IMG/VR virus record: IMGVR_UViG_3300037014_000156
Coordinates: 1 to 27,377 of that record
DNA length: 27,377 nucleotides
DNA from: a virus
Strand: one strand, 5' to 3'
Shown here: positions 13,363-20,069 of the stretch, one piece after another
How positions within the stretch are numbered: the stretch's first letter is position 1
Layout of the letters: every line of letters begins with the position of its first letter
The notes under the pieces: model-generated
What the model saw: the letters and a program-made list of their open reading frames with translations, nothing else
What the model was told of the DNA's origin: nothing
The model's database searches: none
Position numbers and translations under genes: made by a program

Positions 13363-13382
13363 GTCTTACATTTTGTCTTACA
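13363..13382 (+). promoter_or_regulatory. Direct repeat GTCTTACA x2, likely operator
   Basis: GTCTTACA occurs at 13363-13370 and 13375-13382, 12 bases apart, about one helical turn, just upstream of the ribosome binding site of the ribbon-helix-helix gene. Such tandem short sites are the usual targets of ribbon-helix-helix dimers. The block lies in the 100-base divergent space between that gene and the tail chaperone gene. Rightward TTGTAA (13325) with TATAAA (13346), and leftward TTGTAA overlapping the repeats, are possible but weak promoter elements. Autoregulation, possibly also control of the leftward tail genes, is inferred. Confidence 0.45.
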
Positions 13383-13397
13383 AAAAGGGTAAAAGTC

Positions 13398-13640
13398 ATG
13401 AAAAACATGCGATTAAAAAAAGAAGAAAGCTACATGATCAACAAGGTAACAATTCGCTGTACTGATAAAGAAAAAAATCAGCTTCAAGTAATGGCAAATA
13501 TCTATTGTGAAGGAAATTTAAGTGAGTTCGTTAGATTTTGTGTTTTGAATTATGAAATAAAATTAGAAGATTTGCAAGAAAATTTAGGTAAAAAAAAACC
13601 GCCTATTTCTAGGCGGCTCACACATGGAGAAAATGAATAA
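13398..13640 (+). CDS. Ribbon-helix-helix-type regulator on the opposite strand (80 aa)
   Basis: This is the only rightward gene within the leftward late region. I start at ATG 13398 with AGGG nine bases upstream; the open frame begins earlier and ATG 13431 is a later option. The core (MINKVTIRCTDKEKNQLQVMANIYCEGNLSEFVRFCVLNY) fits a CopG/Arc-like ribbon-helix-helix: strand, helix, turn with G-N-L-S and second helix. The basic tail KKKPPISRRL is encoded by the inverted repeat that terminates the opposite operon. An independent regulatory gene of reversed orientation in a structural operon is the hallmark of a moron. Targets may be its own repeats at 13363-13382, other phage promoters or the host. 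Confidence 0.7.
   Translation: MKNMRLKKEESYMINKVTIRCTDKEKNQLQVMANIYCEGNLSEFVRFCVLNYEIKLEDLQENLGKKKPPISRRLTHGENE
13590..13616 (-). terminator. Intrinsic terminator after the tail tube gene
   Basis: On the minus strand CCGCCTA and TAGGCGG (13616-13610 and 13605-13599) form a perfect 7-pair GC-rich stem with a 4-base loop, followed by nine T (13598-13590): a textbook rho-independent terminator. It lies 40 bases past the stop of the tail tube gene and wholly inside the 3' coding part of the ribbon-helix-helix gene. On the plus strand no T-run follows, so it acts on leftward transcripts only. Confidence 0.88.
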
Positions 13641-13655
13641 CCTGAAACGTCCCTA

Positions 13656-14540
13656 CTACGCTCCCTTCACTTTTCTGAAAGTCGCAATACGGTCCAGTGA
13701 ACTATCATATAATACCTTAATAGTTAGCTCTGGGATACTAAAAGTTGTCTCCTCAAGAGCTATCGGAAACCCTGCCCCGACGCACTTATGAAGGTCCATT
13801 TCAAAAAGAGAACCATCACTTCTTTTTGCTGCCTGACAAAATAGGCCATGCTCTGGGAAAATTGCCGAAGATTTTCCTATGATAACGTCAGAGACCCCAC
13901 CGTGAGGTGCAACAACTTTAAAAATTGCCGTGTCTCCAATGGTCAATGCCGTTACAGAAGATCCACCAGTCAGTTCAATACCGAGATTTGGAACCGTTAC
14001 CGCAACAGTTGTCGCAATGGTTATCGGTGTTGTAGTAATCTTCAAAAGATCATCGACGAAAACTAAATCCGTTCCCCTGGAAAAATCCACATCGGTTGCA
14101 GCGAATACATCAACAGTATTAGCGGATATCGCTTTAATGATATACGTACCAGATTTAAGATCGGCTTCGCTACCCGTTTTTACTGTGACCGTTGCAATAC
14201 CAGTTGTGGCCTTAAAGACAGTTGTCCCAAGCGCATTTGCAAAGCTTCCGGCTGTTCCCGTTGTGCTTGCTGCAATAGTCGATACCTCGGCAGCAAGATA
14301 AAGTTCGAGCAAAAAGTCAGGAAGACTTTTTACGCTACAAGTAAACTCGGAAGAAATTGTCTTTGGCTCTGATGCCCAGGCATAACGGTTAGAGCCGCCA
14401 AAAAGCTCCTCGAATTCTGCTGAAAGAGACATAGTTCCACCGCCAAGGATCTTCAAAATGCCATAGGGCATCTTATCCGTGCGCTTGTATGGAACCATTG
14501 AATGAATCCCAAATACTAAAAAATCACTTGATAAACCCAT
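13656..14540 (-). CDS. Major tail tube protein (294 aa)
   Basis: The start is ATG 14540 with GAGGTG six bases upstream; the frame extends three codons further to a GTG that is part of the ribosome binding site. Residues 1-90 (GLSSDFLVFGIHSMVPYKRTDKMPYGILKILGG, then EFEELFGGSNRYAWASEP, SEFTCSVKSLPDFLLELY) are typical of phage tail tube monomers. Residues 95-215 are low-complexity Thr/Ala/Val-rich beta repeats, perhaps an added surface domain. The C-terminus returns to conserved strands (EETTFSIPELTIKVLYD). No sheath gene precedes it, so the tail is non-contractile. Position between tail completion and chaperone genes fits. A terminator follows at once. Confidence 0.75.
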   Translation of the reverse strand: MGLSSDFLVFGIHSMVPYKRTDKMPYGILKILGGGTMSLSAEFEELFGGSNRYAWASEPKTISSEFTCSVKSLPDFLLELYLAAEVSTIAASTTGTAGSFANALGTTVFKATTGIATVTVKTGSEADLKSGTYIIKAISANTVDVFAATDVDFSRGTDLVFVDDLLKITTTPITIATTVAVTVPNLGIELTGGSSVTALTIGDTAIFKVVAPHGGVSDVIIGKSSAIFPEHGLFCQAAKRSDGSLFEMDLHKCVGAGFPIALEETTFSIPELTIKVLYDSSLDRIATFRKVKGA

Positions 14541-14582
14541 ATAAATCACCTCATAAAAAAAATAATTTGCCGCCCACGCCGC

Positions 14583-15065
14583 TTATCTCGAACTATATCG
14601 TGCTGAAATATTTATTCCTGCGCTCCTGTACGTTGCCCCATTAATTTCAAAACTTGTAGGCAACAACTCTTCGACTTGAAATTTTATTCCACTCAAAATT
14701 CTATTTGGGTTTTTGTGAATAATTGATTCAAGTGCTCGACTATATCTCAACAATTTATAAAAAATATTTTCGCTTATTTTGCTGCCATCGTCGGTCAAGA
14801 CCACTTCAAAAAACATCAAGCAATTCTTAATTGAATTTGCAATGTTCGAATCGGTCAAAGTTGGACTTGCCTGTAATCCATAGACCACGAAAGAAGGATA
14901 ACTAAAAACCTCTGCATTCAGGTTTTGAAACGCCCAGGCATTATCATAAATTGGGTCCAAAACAAAATCAGCTTTTTCGGTATCGATCAATAAAAGTTCT
15001 GCGTTTAATTTAGATTTAATAAATGCAAAAGTTTCTTTGACAATCACTTCCGTATCTATTAGCAT
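14583..15065 (-). CDS. Putative tail terminator / completion protein (160 aa)
   Basis: ATG 15065 overlaps the preceding stop by one base (TAATG). Length and fold impression (N-terminal helix, then YPSFVVYGLQASPTLTDSNIANSIKNCLMFFEVVLTDDG and RYSRALESIIHKNPNRILSGIKFQVEELLPTSFEINGATYRSAGINISARYSSR) agree with the gpU-type or minor tail-completion proteins that cap the tube and bind the neck. The order connector, gpG-like, this gene, tube protein is the usual order. No diagnostic motif exists, so the call is contextual. Confidence 0.55.
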   Translation of the reverse strand: MLIDTEVIVKETFAFIKSKLNAELLLIDTEKADFVLDPIYDNAWAFQNLNAEVFSYPSFVVYGLQASPTLTDSNIANSIKNCLMFFEVVLTDDGSKISENIFYKLLRYSRALESIIHKNPNRILSGIKFQVEELLPTSFEINGATYRSAGINISARYSSR

Positions 15066-15394
15066 TACGCTCTCTCCTTAAATAAAAACGTCGCAAAACT
15101 ATCAATATAAAAATTAATCTTCTCGACAAACAAATGAATGTTGTATCTTAAAATTAGTATCTTAGATTTTTCTGATTTTCTGAAAAGATGAAGAAACACT
15201 TTTAAAATATTAAACTGATCTGCCGACTCATACCCTTTCATTTTATCGACAACGTAATCAGGCAATACATGTGGCATAATATCAAGACAACATTCCTTGA
15301 ACTTCTTTGTCGATCCGCAAATACACAAATCATTCCTTTCCAATCTCAACAGTGGATTCCATTTGTAATTGTTCTTCAACATGGTTACTTTCAT
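15065..15394 (-). CDS. SEC-C zinc-motif protein in the connector region (109 aa)
   Basis: ATGA and TAATG overlaps bind it tightly to both neighbours. Residues 20-37 carry the SEC-C signature RNDLCICGSTKKFKECCL (consensus RNDPCPCGSGKKYKKCC): four cysteines that bind one zinc, as at the C-terminus of SecA and in many small proteins. The rest is helical with many aromatic residues (HLFRKSEKSKILILRYNIHLFVEKINFYIDSFATFLF). SEC-C motifs mediate contact with SecB, ribosomes or other proteins. In a neck/tail operon its function is unknown; an assembly accessory or a host-interaction factor is possible. Confidence 0.7.
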   Translation of the reverse strand: MKVTMLKNNYKWNPLLRLERNDLCICGSTKKFKECCLDIMPHVLPDYVVDKMKGYESADQFNILKVFLHLFRKSEKSKILILRYNIHLFVEKINFYIDSFATFLFKERA

Positions 15395-15957
15395 TTAGCG
15401 AACCCTTCTTCGTTTATTGTGTCAACTATGTATTGATTGATTATATTCAGCCATGTCTCTCGTCGTCCAGATATATTTGCCCCTCTCGATTGTTCATAGG
15501 GTCCACCGTCGATAAATACTACTTTTCTTTGTGGCAGTTTAGGCGTCCCCGTTTGATGATAAAGGGCATATGGCACACCAGTACCCAGTATAAGATTCTT
15601 TTTATCTAATTTATAAACTGCTTCTGGATCGCTTCGATTCAACAGCGAAGAAGCAAGCCTACCAGTTCTAAAAAGTAAAGGATAAACGAAACCAACCTGT
15701 GCTTTTTTTAACCTTTTCGCCTTACTTCTGGCTGTCTCTGGCTTTCCATTAAAGAAGCCAACTTCTCTAAGCGGGTCAAAGCCACCGAAATCTCGATATA
15801 GGCCCTTACTTTTTAATTGAAAAATTTTTTTATTTGTTTTATAAAATTCATTTGCCATCATACCAAATGGAATTCTAAAATCGCTTACGGTCTTCTCAAG
15901 TCTCGATAATGCAGCGACAATGTCTTTATCGTTCGAAACAATGTAACTTGTAATCAT
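15391..15957 (-). CDS. Mu gpG-like virion morphogenesis / tail completion protein (188 aa)
   Basis: I begin at ATG 15957, which overlaps the upstream stop as TAATG; a TTG two codons earlier is less likely. The core FRTGRLASSLLNRSDPEAVYKLDKKNLILGTGVPYALYHQTGTPKLPQRKVVF matches the phage virion morphogenesis (gpG of Mu, gpS tail completion) pattern: G-x-L-x-x-S, a central strand with GT-x-x-PYA-x-x-HQ-x-G, then a P-x-R-x-F/V motif. The N-terminal 80 residues are helical. It should complete the neck or tail. Neighbours are the gp36-like connector and the SEC-C protein. Confidence 0.8.
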   Translation of the reverse strand: MITSYIVSNDKDIVAALSRLEKTVSDFRIPFGMMANEFYKTNKKIFQLKSKGLYRDFGGFDPLREVGFFNGKPETARSKAKRLKKAQVGFVYPLLFRTGRLASSLLNRSDPEAVYKLDKKNLILGTGVPYALYHQTGTPKLPQRKVVFIDGGPYEQSRGANISGRRETWLNIINQYIVDTINEEGFAK

Positions 15958-16430
15958 TACCAATTCGCTTCGTTCTTTTTGAAAACTGCAACATTCGTCG
16001 CAGAACTAAAAAGTGATGCTCCCGTGGGCGGCTCTGCCAGTAGTGCAGTATCAGGCAAAGGAGTTATCGGCTTTGACTTATTCAATGGTGCAATCTGATT
16101 CAAAAGATCATTCGCCATCTTGTCCCAACTATACGTTTCTTGTTTTACGGTATCGCTATTTGTTTGTGTTAACGAAAGTATATTTTTTATAACCTGTGCA
16201 GCTTTGTATTTTGCAATCTTGCCCAACAAAATTTTTGAATTTGTTCCTGCCGGAAGAATATAATAATTTGCAATCCTAGAGTTGATTTCAATTTCCGCTT
16301 CTGTTATGAATGCCTCAACGTCTTCTGTCGTTACCGCTGTATTGTTTGCCTCAACCAAAGTTTTAGCTTCAATCTTTATTTTTCTAAACAAGCTTTTGAC
16401 CTGATCAACTGTTGTATATAGCAATGCCAT
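15957..16430 (-). CDS. DUF1320 / Mu gp36-like head-tail connector (157 aa)
   Basis: Residues 1-75 (YTTVDQVKSLFRKI, then VEAFITEAEIEINSRIANYYILP) match the DUF1320 pattern of Mu gp36, an all-helical head-completion protein. The Y-x-P at the end of the second helix is typical. The C-terminal half (LPDTALLAEPPTGASLF) is extended and could latch to neighbouring subunits. TAATG overlaps join it to genes on both sides. It would form the ring between portal and tail completion protein. Confidence 0.78.
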   Translation of the reverse strand: MALLYTTVDQVKSLFRKIKIEAKTLVEANNTAVTTEDVEAFITEAEIEINSRIANYYILPAGTNSKILLGKIAKYKAAQVIKNILSLTQTNSDTVKQETYSWDKMANDLLNQIAPLNKSKPITPLPDTALLAEPPTGASLFSSATNVAVFKKNEANW

Positions 16431-17005
16431 TATAATTCCTCGGTATTAAAAACTATTTTAAATCTTCTGTCTTGAAGAAACGAAAGAGGAGAGTAAACCA
16501 ATTTACCGCCGACTTTTTCTTTTGTCAGTACAATCTGTTTTACCTGTTCAACTATAAATGCCGCAACCTCAAAACAATAAAAAGCTTTTGCCGAAGGATC
16601 AAAATAGAAATCATAAGGTTTTCCGATCAAACCTTTTGCGATCTCGCCAATCATTGCTTTTTCTTCTGGAAACATAAAAATATTTAAACCGATAACTCTA
16701 TCTTTTGTTGTGAAAAATGTAATCACATCGATAAGGGCAACGCCTTTTGCTGTTGCCTCGATTACATAATCAATACCATCTCCTAAAATATTTCCAACAA
16801 ACATTGAGCCGTGTTTAATTTTCATTGGATTAATTAAATCGGTTAACTCTCCGAACGTTGTCGATAACAATACAGTACCAATTTCCAAATGATCTTTTAA
16901 ATTCAAATAAATTTTCCCTGTTACTTTTTTCTTTGAATATGGAAACCTAACATTCGCCGCCCATTTTAAAAACGGTGTTAGGAGAGTTAAAATAAAATCA
17001 ATCAT
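16430..17005 (-). CDS. Permuted NlpC/P60-like (YiiX-type) cysteine peptidase (191 aa)
   Basis: The protein fits permuted papain-like amidases of the YiiX type. They carry the catalytic His first, IKHGSMFVGN (His65), then an acidic residue, DYVIEATAKGV (Glu83), then GKPYDFYFDP followed by the nucleophile in FYCFEVAAF (Cys144; related enzymes have YCSEL). The first 18 residues are hydrophobic and could be a membrane or lipid-facing helix. Such enzymes cleave amide or lipid-linked bonds and some cut peptidoglycan peptides. Genes on either side overlap by 1-4 bases. It may help entry, lysis or particle processing; no other candidate lysin is visible in the window. Confidence 0.75.
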   Translation of the reverse strand: MIDFILTLLTPFLKWAANVRFPYSKKKVTGKIYLNLKDHLEIGTVLLSTTFGELTDLINPMKIKHGSMFVGNILGDGIDYVIEATAKGVALIDVITFFTTKDRVIGLNIFMFPEEKAMIGEIAKGLIGKPYDFYFDPSAKAFYCFEVAAFIVEQVKQIVLTKEKVGGKLVYSPLSFLQDRRFKIVFNTEEL

Positions 17006-17649
17006 ACTACCTCGTGAAGACCTACGTTGAAGCCGATCTTTCTTGTTTGACCCTTGTTTTCATAAATAATTCGAATAATCATTCCCAATATAAGATCGGC
17101 ATCGTAGTGGCAATCTTCTTTATAAAAGTTATTGCACATTGCTACGTCAAAACCGAATTGGTTTAATTGCAAAAAAGGAGTGATAGGAGAGATTCCTTTT
17201 GATTGCTGGTATATTCCATTTTCTGAGTCTAGAATCACAACGTCTGCTATGTCTCCACATAAACAATTTGTCACCTCGATATCTGTGAGTTTAGCCCAAC
17301 CATAGTCAACCTCAACATCAATTGCCAGTGTTTCACCTGACTCGATTTGTAGAGTGTTCCCGTGTTTTCTTCTGAAGAGTTTTTGTCCTGTTGGCAGAAC
17401 CTTGTCATTAAAAGGATATTGGATTGTGCTTGAAATTATCTGTTTGTTGGATACTAAAATATAATTATTTTCAAAATCAATTTGGTCTGAACTCTTTGGA
17501 GTATTCTTTTCGATACTCGTCTCGATTCTAACTGAACCGATAGAACTAAATATCCAGTACACATCATCGATCTCAAGGAAATCAATCTTCAATTTCTTTG
17601 ATACAACTATTGATTTGAATTTTGCCCAAGATAATTTCGAAAATCTCAT
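17002..17649 (-). CDS. Putative virion-associated protein, beta-rich (215 aa)
   Basis: ATG 17649 follows GGGGTGATAA, which is also the end of the upstream gene. The sequence is beta-rich. The segments SSIGSVRIETSIEKNTP, then FRRKHGNTLQIESGETLAIDVEVDYGWAKLTDIEVTNCLCGDIADVVI resemble phage head-decoration or neck proteins that share a long C-terminal motif with LNQFGFDVAMCNNFYKEDCHYDADLILGMIIRIIYENKG. I recall this style in other phages but no established function. Its end overlaps the peptidase gene as ATGA. It is likely a virion component. Confidence 0.5.
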   Translation of the reverse strand: MRFSKLSWAKFKSIVVSKKLKIDFLEIDDVYWIFSSIGSVRIETSIEKNTPKSSDQIDFENNYILVSNKQIISSTIQYPFNDKVLPTGQKLFRRKHGNTLQIESGETLAIDVEVDYGWAKLTDIEVTNCLCGDIADVVILDSENGIYQQSKGISPITPFLQLNQFGFDVAMCNNFYKEDCHYDADLILGMIIRIIYENKGQTRKIGFNVGLHEVV

Positions 17650-17652
17650 TTA

Positions 17653-18255
17653 TCACCCCGTCGGACTTGTATAATCGTACTCGTACCATCTAGTCGATGA
17701 TGAAATTATATTTCCATTCTCATTGCTCTTTACACGAATCAAATAGTTTGTATTTCTTTTTAAGACGACTTCGGTTGATTCTTGAAGACCTCCCTGGGAC
17801 TGTGGCCCTCCAAGTCCAATTCTTTGAAATGCAACCAATGTCCCTTGATTTGTCAACGTAATTAGATTGTATACCTTTGTTGTGTTGACGTTAGCGCTAT
17901 TTCTGTTTCTATTAATTGTAACTACTTCTGTATTGTAAGTGCATGTCGGATCTTCATATAGCTCATAACTGCAATCACCCTTCGACATAATAATCACAAT
18001 TAAATGTGCATTTCTTGTGGTATCGGGAGAGACTAAGATATGATCATGAGTAGCATTTGTATTTAATGTATAAGTATGATCTAGGCTAAATGATCTTCCA
18101 ATGTGTACCATTTGATGTTCAAAATTAATTGTGGTTTGAGCAAAAAAATAATTAGAGACGACTTGAACCTTTAAACTATCTCCAACGTTCCCGATCTTTG
18201 TGCCATCGGTTCCACCTTCTAGAACATTATCAGGAGAGATATCGCCAAAGCCCAT
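17653..18255 (-). CDS. Putative virion decoration / fibre-type protein (200 aa)
   Basis: ATG 18255 lies directly after the preceding stop. The N-terminus is Gly/Asp-rich (DISPDNVLEGGTDGTKIGNVGDSLKV), a linker form. The body is a recognisable phage beta-sandwich pattern: HIGRSFSLDHTYTLNTNATHDHILVSPDTTRNAHLIVII, a vegetative acidic turn (YELYEDPTCTY), NRNRNSANVNTTKVYNLITLTNQGT, then RNTNYLIRVKSNENGN and a closing aromatic WYEYDYTSPTG. I recall close relatives as uncharacterised virion genes. It is most likely on the capsid surface or neck. Confidence 0.55.
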   Translation of the reverse strand: MGFGDISPDNVLEGGTDGTKIGNVGDSLKVQVVSNYFFAQTTINFEHQMVHIGRSFSLDHTYTLNTNATHDHILVSPDTTRNAHLIVIIMSKGDCSYELYEDPTCTYNTEVVTINRNRNSANVNTTKVYNLITLTNQGTLVAFQRIGLGGPQSQGGLQESTEVVLKRNTNYLIRVKSNENGNIISSSTRWYEYDYTSPTG

Positions 18256-18256
18256 T

Positions 18257-18490
18257 TTATTCGCTCTCTAATGATTTTAGTTTTGGTTTTTTATCGAGAT
18301 CGTTTAGTGCTTGCATTTTTAATGCTGAATCAATTTTTTTCTCAAGTGTTCTGTACCAGGAAAAAAGTGACCCAGCTTTTTCTAGTGCATTTCCTTTTAT
18401 CTGATAATCGCAAGAGGTGATTACGACAAACAATTCCCTTAGTTTTTGAATATCATCTTTTTCAAATTTTTCCAAAGGTCTTGCGTCCAT
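18257..18490 (-). CDS. Hypothetical small helical protein (77 aa)
   Basis: I choose ATG 18490 because GAGGTG precedes it by a few bases; the two codons before belong to that site. The protein is helical and charged: EKFEKDDIQKLRELFVVITSC, then GSLFSWYRTLEKKIDSALKMQALNDLDKKPKL. No family is recognised. It sits between two beta-rich virion-type genes with only short gaps, so it may be a scaffold or chaperone for one of them, but nothing proves it. Confidence 0.5.
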   Translation of the reverse strand: MDARPLEKFEKDDIQKLRELFVVITSCDYQIKGNALEKAGSLFSWYRTLEKKIDSALKMQALNDLDKKPKLKSLESE

Positions 18491-18509
18491 AATCACCTCT
18501 AGTTAAAAA

Positions 18510-19076
18510 TTAAACCTTGTACTCTACAACTCTAATGTCGTTAGATGCTCCCGAATGTGCGATTGCAAAAATATTTGCATTATCATCGAGATCGGCTTCG
18601 TAAACTCCGTTTTTGGGGATGAGCATACCGTTGGAAGTGCTTACACCTGTTGAGTTTTTAACGTAGATGTTACTACTAGAAAGATTTTGAATCAAAATGC
18701 TTACTCTTCCGGTAAGTGGAGTCGCTGCAATTTCTGATTCTGTTGCTGATGCAATTGCTTGTGCTGATACTTTCCAGTCTGAAAAACCACCTTGTGTTGT
18801 CTCAACAGATCCATCTACGGTAATAGATCCACCGCCATCAACTATTGTTACAGCATTGGTGATCGTACCAACTGTTCCAATATCCCATGTTCCAGATTGT
18901 GTCGCTGCAACTGTACCGTCAACGGTTAAACTTCCACCGCCATCAACAACGGTAACGCTGCCATTTACATTTGCTGTAAGATACCCAGAGGCATCAATTG
19001 CAAGCGCTTGTCCAGCAGCATTTTTAATTTCGATTGAGTGCGCACTTGATTGAATGTCGAATAAAGTTAAACTCAT
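18510..19076 (-). CDS. Beta-repeat virion-type protein (188 aa)
   Basis: ATG 19076 follows GGGAGG. Residues 25-90 contain two copies of a VTVVDGGGSLTVDGTVAATQSGTW-like block (second: VTIVDGGGSITVDGSVETTQGGF), short strand-turn units of the sort seen in phage stalk or decoration proteins. The C-terminal 70 residues (RVSILIQNLSSSNIYVKNSTGVSTSNGM, then IFAIAHSGASNDIRVVEYKV) form a beta-sandwich closely similar to the C-terminus of the 134-residue protein two genes upstream. It is likely a capsid-surface or neck decoration protein. Confidence 0.6.
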   Translation of the reverse strand: MSLTLFDIQSSAHSIEIKNAAGQALAIDASGYLTANVNGSVTVVDGGGSLTVDGTVAATQSGTWDIGTVGTITNAVTIVDGGGSITVDGSVETTQGGFSDWKVSAQAIASATESEIAATPLTGRVSILIQNLSSSNIYVKNSTGVSTSNGMLIPKNGVYEADLDDNANIFAIAHSGASNDIRVVEYKV

Positions 19077-19090
19077 AAAACCTCCCGTGG

Positions 19091-19417
19091 TTAATACAGC
19101 TCAACTATCTCTACGATAGTCGCTGTTGAGTCTGTTTGTATGTATAATATTTTATCAGTGAAATCCAATCCACTTAAAAATTCTTCGCAAAATTTCGGTA
19201 TCGTTTGAAACTGCACCGAACTATCTCCTTCAATAAACGCATATTGTAATCTTGATGCGCTCCTTGACTTTATTTTAAGCTGTTTCAACTTGCTTTGCAA
19301 TGGATGATTATATTCCGTATTAGCAAGCGAAAGAGTCAAGTTTGTTATTTTTATTGTTTTTGCTGCAATGACGTTTACGTCGCTTGCTGGAACAAAAACA
19401 GGACTAATATTTGGCAT
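19091..19417 (-). CDS. Small beta-rich virion-type protein (108 aa)
   Basis: ATG 19417 immediately follows the previous stop (TAAATG), so translation is coupled. The N-terminal half is extended with a short helix. The C-terminal half (LKIKSRSASRLQYAFIEGDSSVQFQTIPKFCEEFLSGLDFTDKILYIQTDSTATIVEIVELY) has the same strand order as its two neighbours: a strand with R-x-A or N, a G-turn, then an ILYIQ-type strand and an E-I-VEL end. It probably belongs to the same fold group, giving three adjacent related proteins. Role not established. Confidence 0.5.
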   Translation of the reverse strand: MPNISPVFVPASDVNVIAAKTIKITNLTLSLANTEYNHPLQSKLKQLKIKSRSASRLQYAFIEGDSSVQFQTIPKFCEEFLSGLDFTDKILYIQTDSTATIVEIVELY

Positions 19418-19822
19418 TTACGCAAGCTCCAATATTTTAATCAAAACTGACTTTCCAGTTTCGCAAATTCCATAAATGTCTATAGCATCAGTAATATCAA
19501 AACCCATGTACGACCCTGCGTAGATTTCCCAACCGCTTGTCGTCCCCTCTACACTATCGGCTGTCACGTTAGAATTTCCTAAATATAATATTTCAGCACC
19601 CTTGTTTTGTATTGATACTGCATTACGTTCTAACAATGCACTTAGCGGTATCTTGGTTGCAACATCAGTAATGGTCATAGTCGTGACCAACAGACCTTTC
19701 GTTAATCCTGTCGGCGAAAATGTCCCACTCACTGAATCTGTCGTAACTCTTAATTCTTGAACGAGTTCGTCGTCTTTATTTTTTCTAGTCTTCCATGCGT
19801 GAGGATCGTTAACTAATGACAT
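19418..19822 (-). CDS. Small beta-rich virion-type protein (134 aa)
   Basis: ATG 19822 overlaps the preceding gene by 14 bases. The N-terminus is charged (HAWKTRKNKDDELVQELRV), perhaps for docking. Residues 50-134 (LLERNAVSIQNKGAEILYLGNSNVTADSVEGTTSGWEIYAG, then DAIDIYGICETGKSVLIKILELA) form the same beta-sandwich-like unit as the 188-residue neighbour: R-x-x-x-I-QN, IYLGNS, G-turn, IYGI and L-x-x-LE. Capsid-decorating or neck fold is likely; no formal family is assigned. Confidence 0.55.
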   Translation of the reverse strand: MSLVNDPHAWKTRKNKDDELVQELRVTTDSVSGTFSPTGLTKGLLVTTMTITDVATKIPLSALLERNAVSIQNKGAEILYLGNSNVTADSVEGTTSGWEIYAGSYMGFDITDAIDIYGICETGKSVLIKILELA

Positions 19823-20051
19823 CTATTTTTTTCTTTTTATTTTCGTAACTTTTAATAACAGGTTGAACTTTTTCTTCTACAATCTCATAAACAAACCAAT
19901 GCTTGTTTCCTTCAAAACTAAGCTCGGTTAAATCCTCTTCACAAACAGCAAGTTCTTTTGATTCGTTTGAAATCCAAAACATCCCAGCTTTCGAAAAGAA
20001 TGGCATCCTGTTTTTTGGATGTCTATGTCTCAATTTAATTTTAATTTTCAT
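19809..20051 (-). CDS. Hypothetical basic protein, first after the capsid (80 aa)
   Basis: ATG 20051 follows AAAAAGGA. The N-terminus is strongly basic (MKIKIKLRHRHPKNRMPFF), followed by a beta-rich part (GMFWISNESKELAVCEEDLTELSFEGNKHWFVYEIVEE) and a lysine-rich tail. In Mu-like phages a small FluMu-type protein follows the capsid gene and has a similar look, but I cannot confirm homology. It lies 20 bases past the hairpin at 20070-20098, so its expression may be lowered by that structure. Confidence 0.5.
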   Translation of the reverse strand: MKIKIKLRHRHPKNRMPFFSKAGMFWISNESKELAVCEEDLTELSFEGNKHWFVYEIVEEKVQPVIKSYENKKKKIDVIS

Positions 20052-20069
20052 AAAATCCTTTTTAACAAG

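Noticed and set aside
13599-13616. Hairpin as terminator of the ribbon-helix-helix gene itself
   Set aside because: On the plus strand it lies before the stop codon and is not followed by a T-run; polarity fits the leftward transcript only.
13930-14301. 123-aa rightward ORF opposite the tail tube gene
   Set aside because: Antisense of the Thr/Ala/Val-rich repeats; low complexity and no ribosome binding site.
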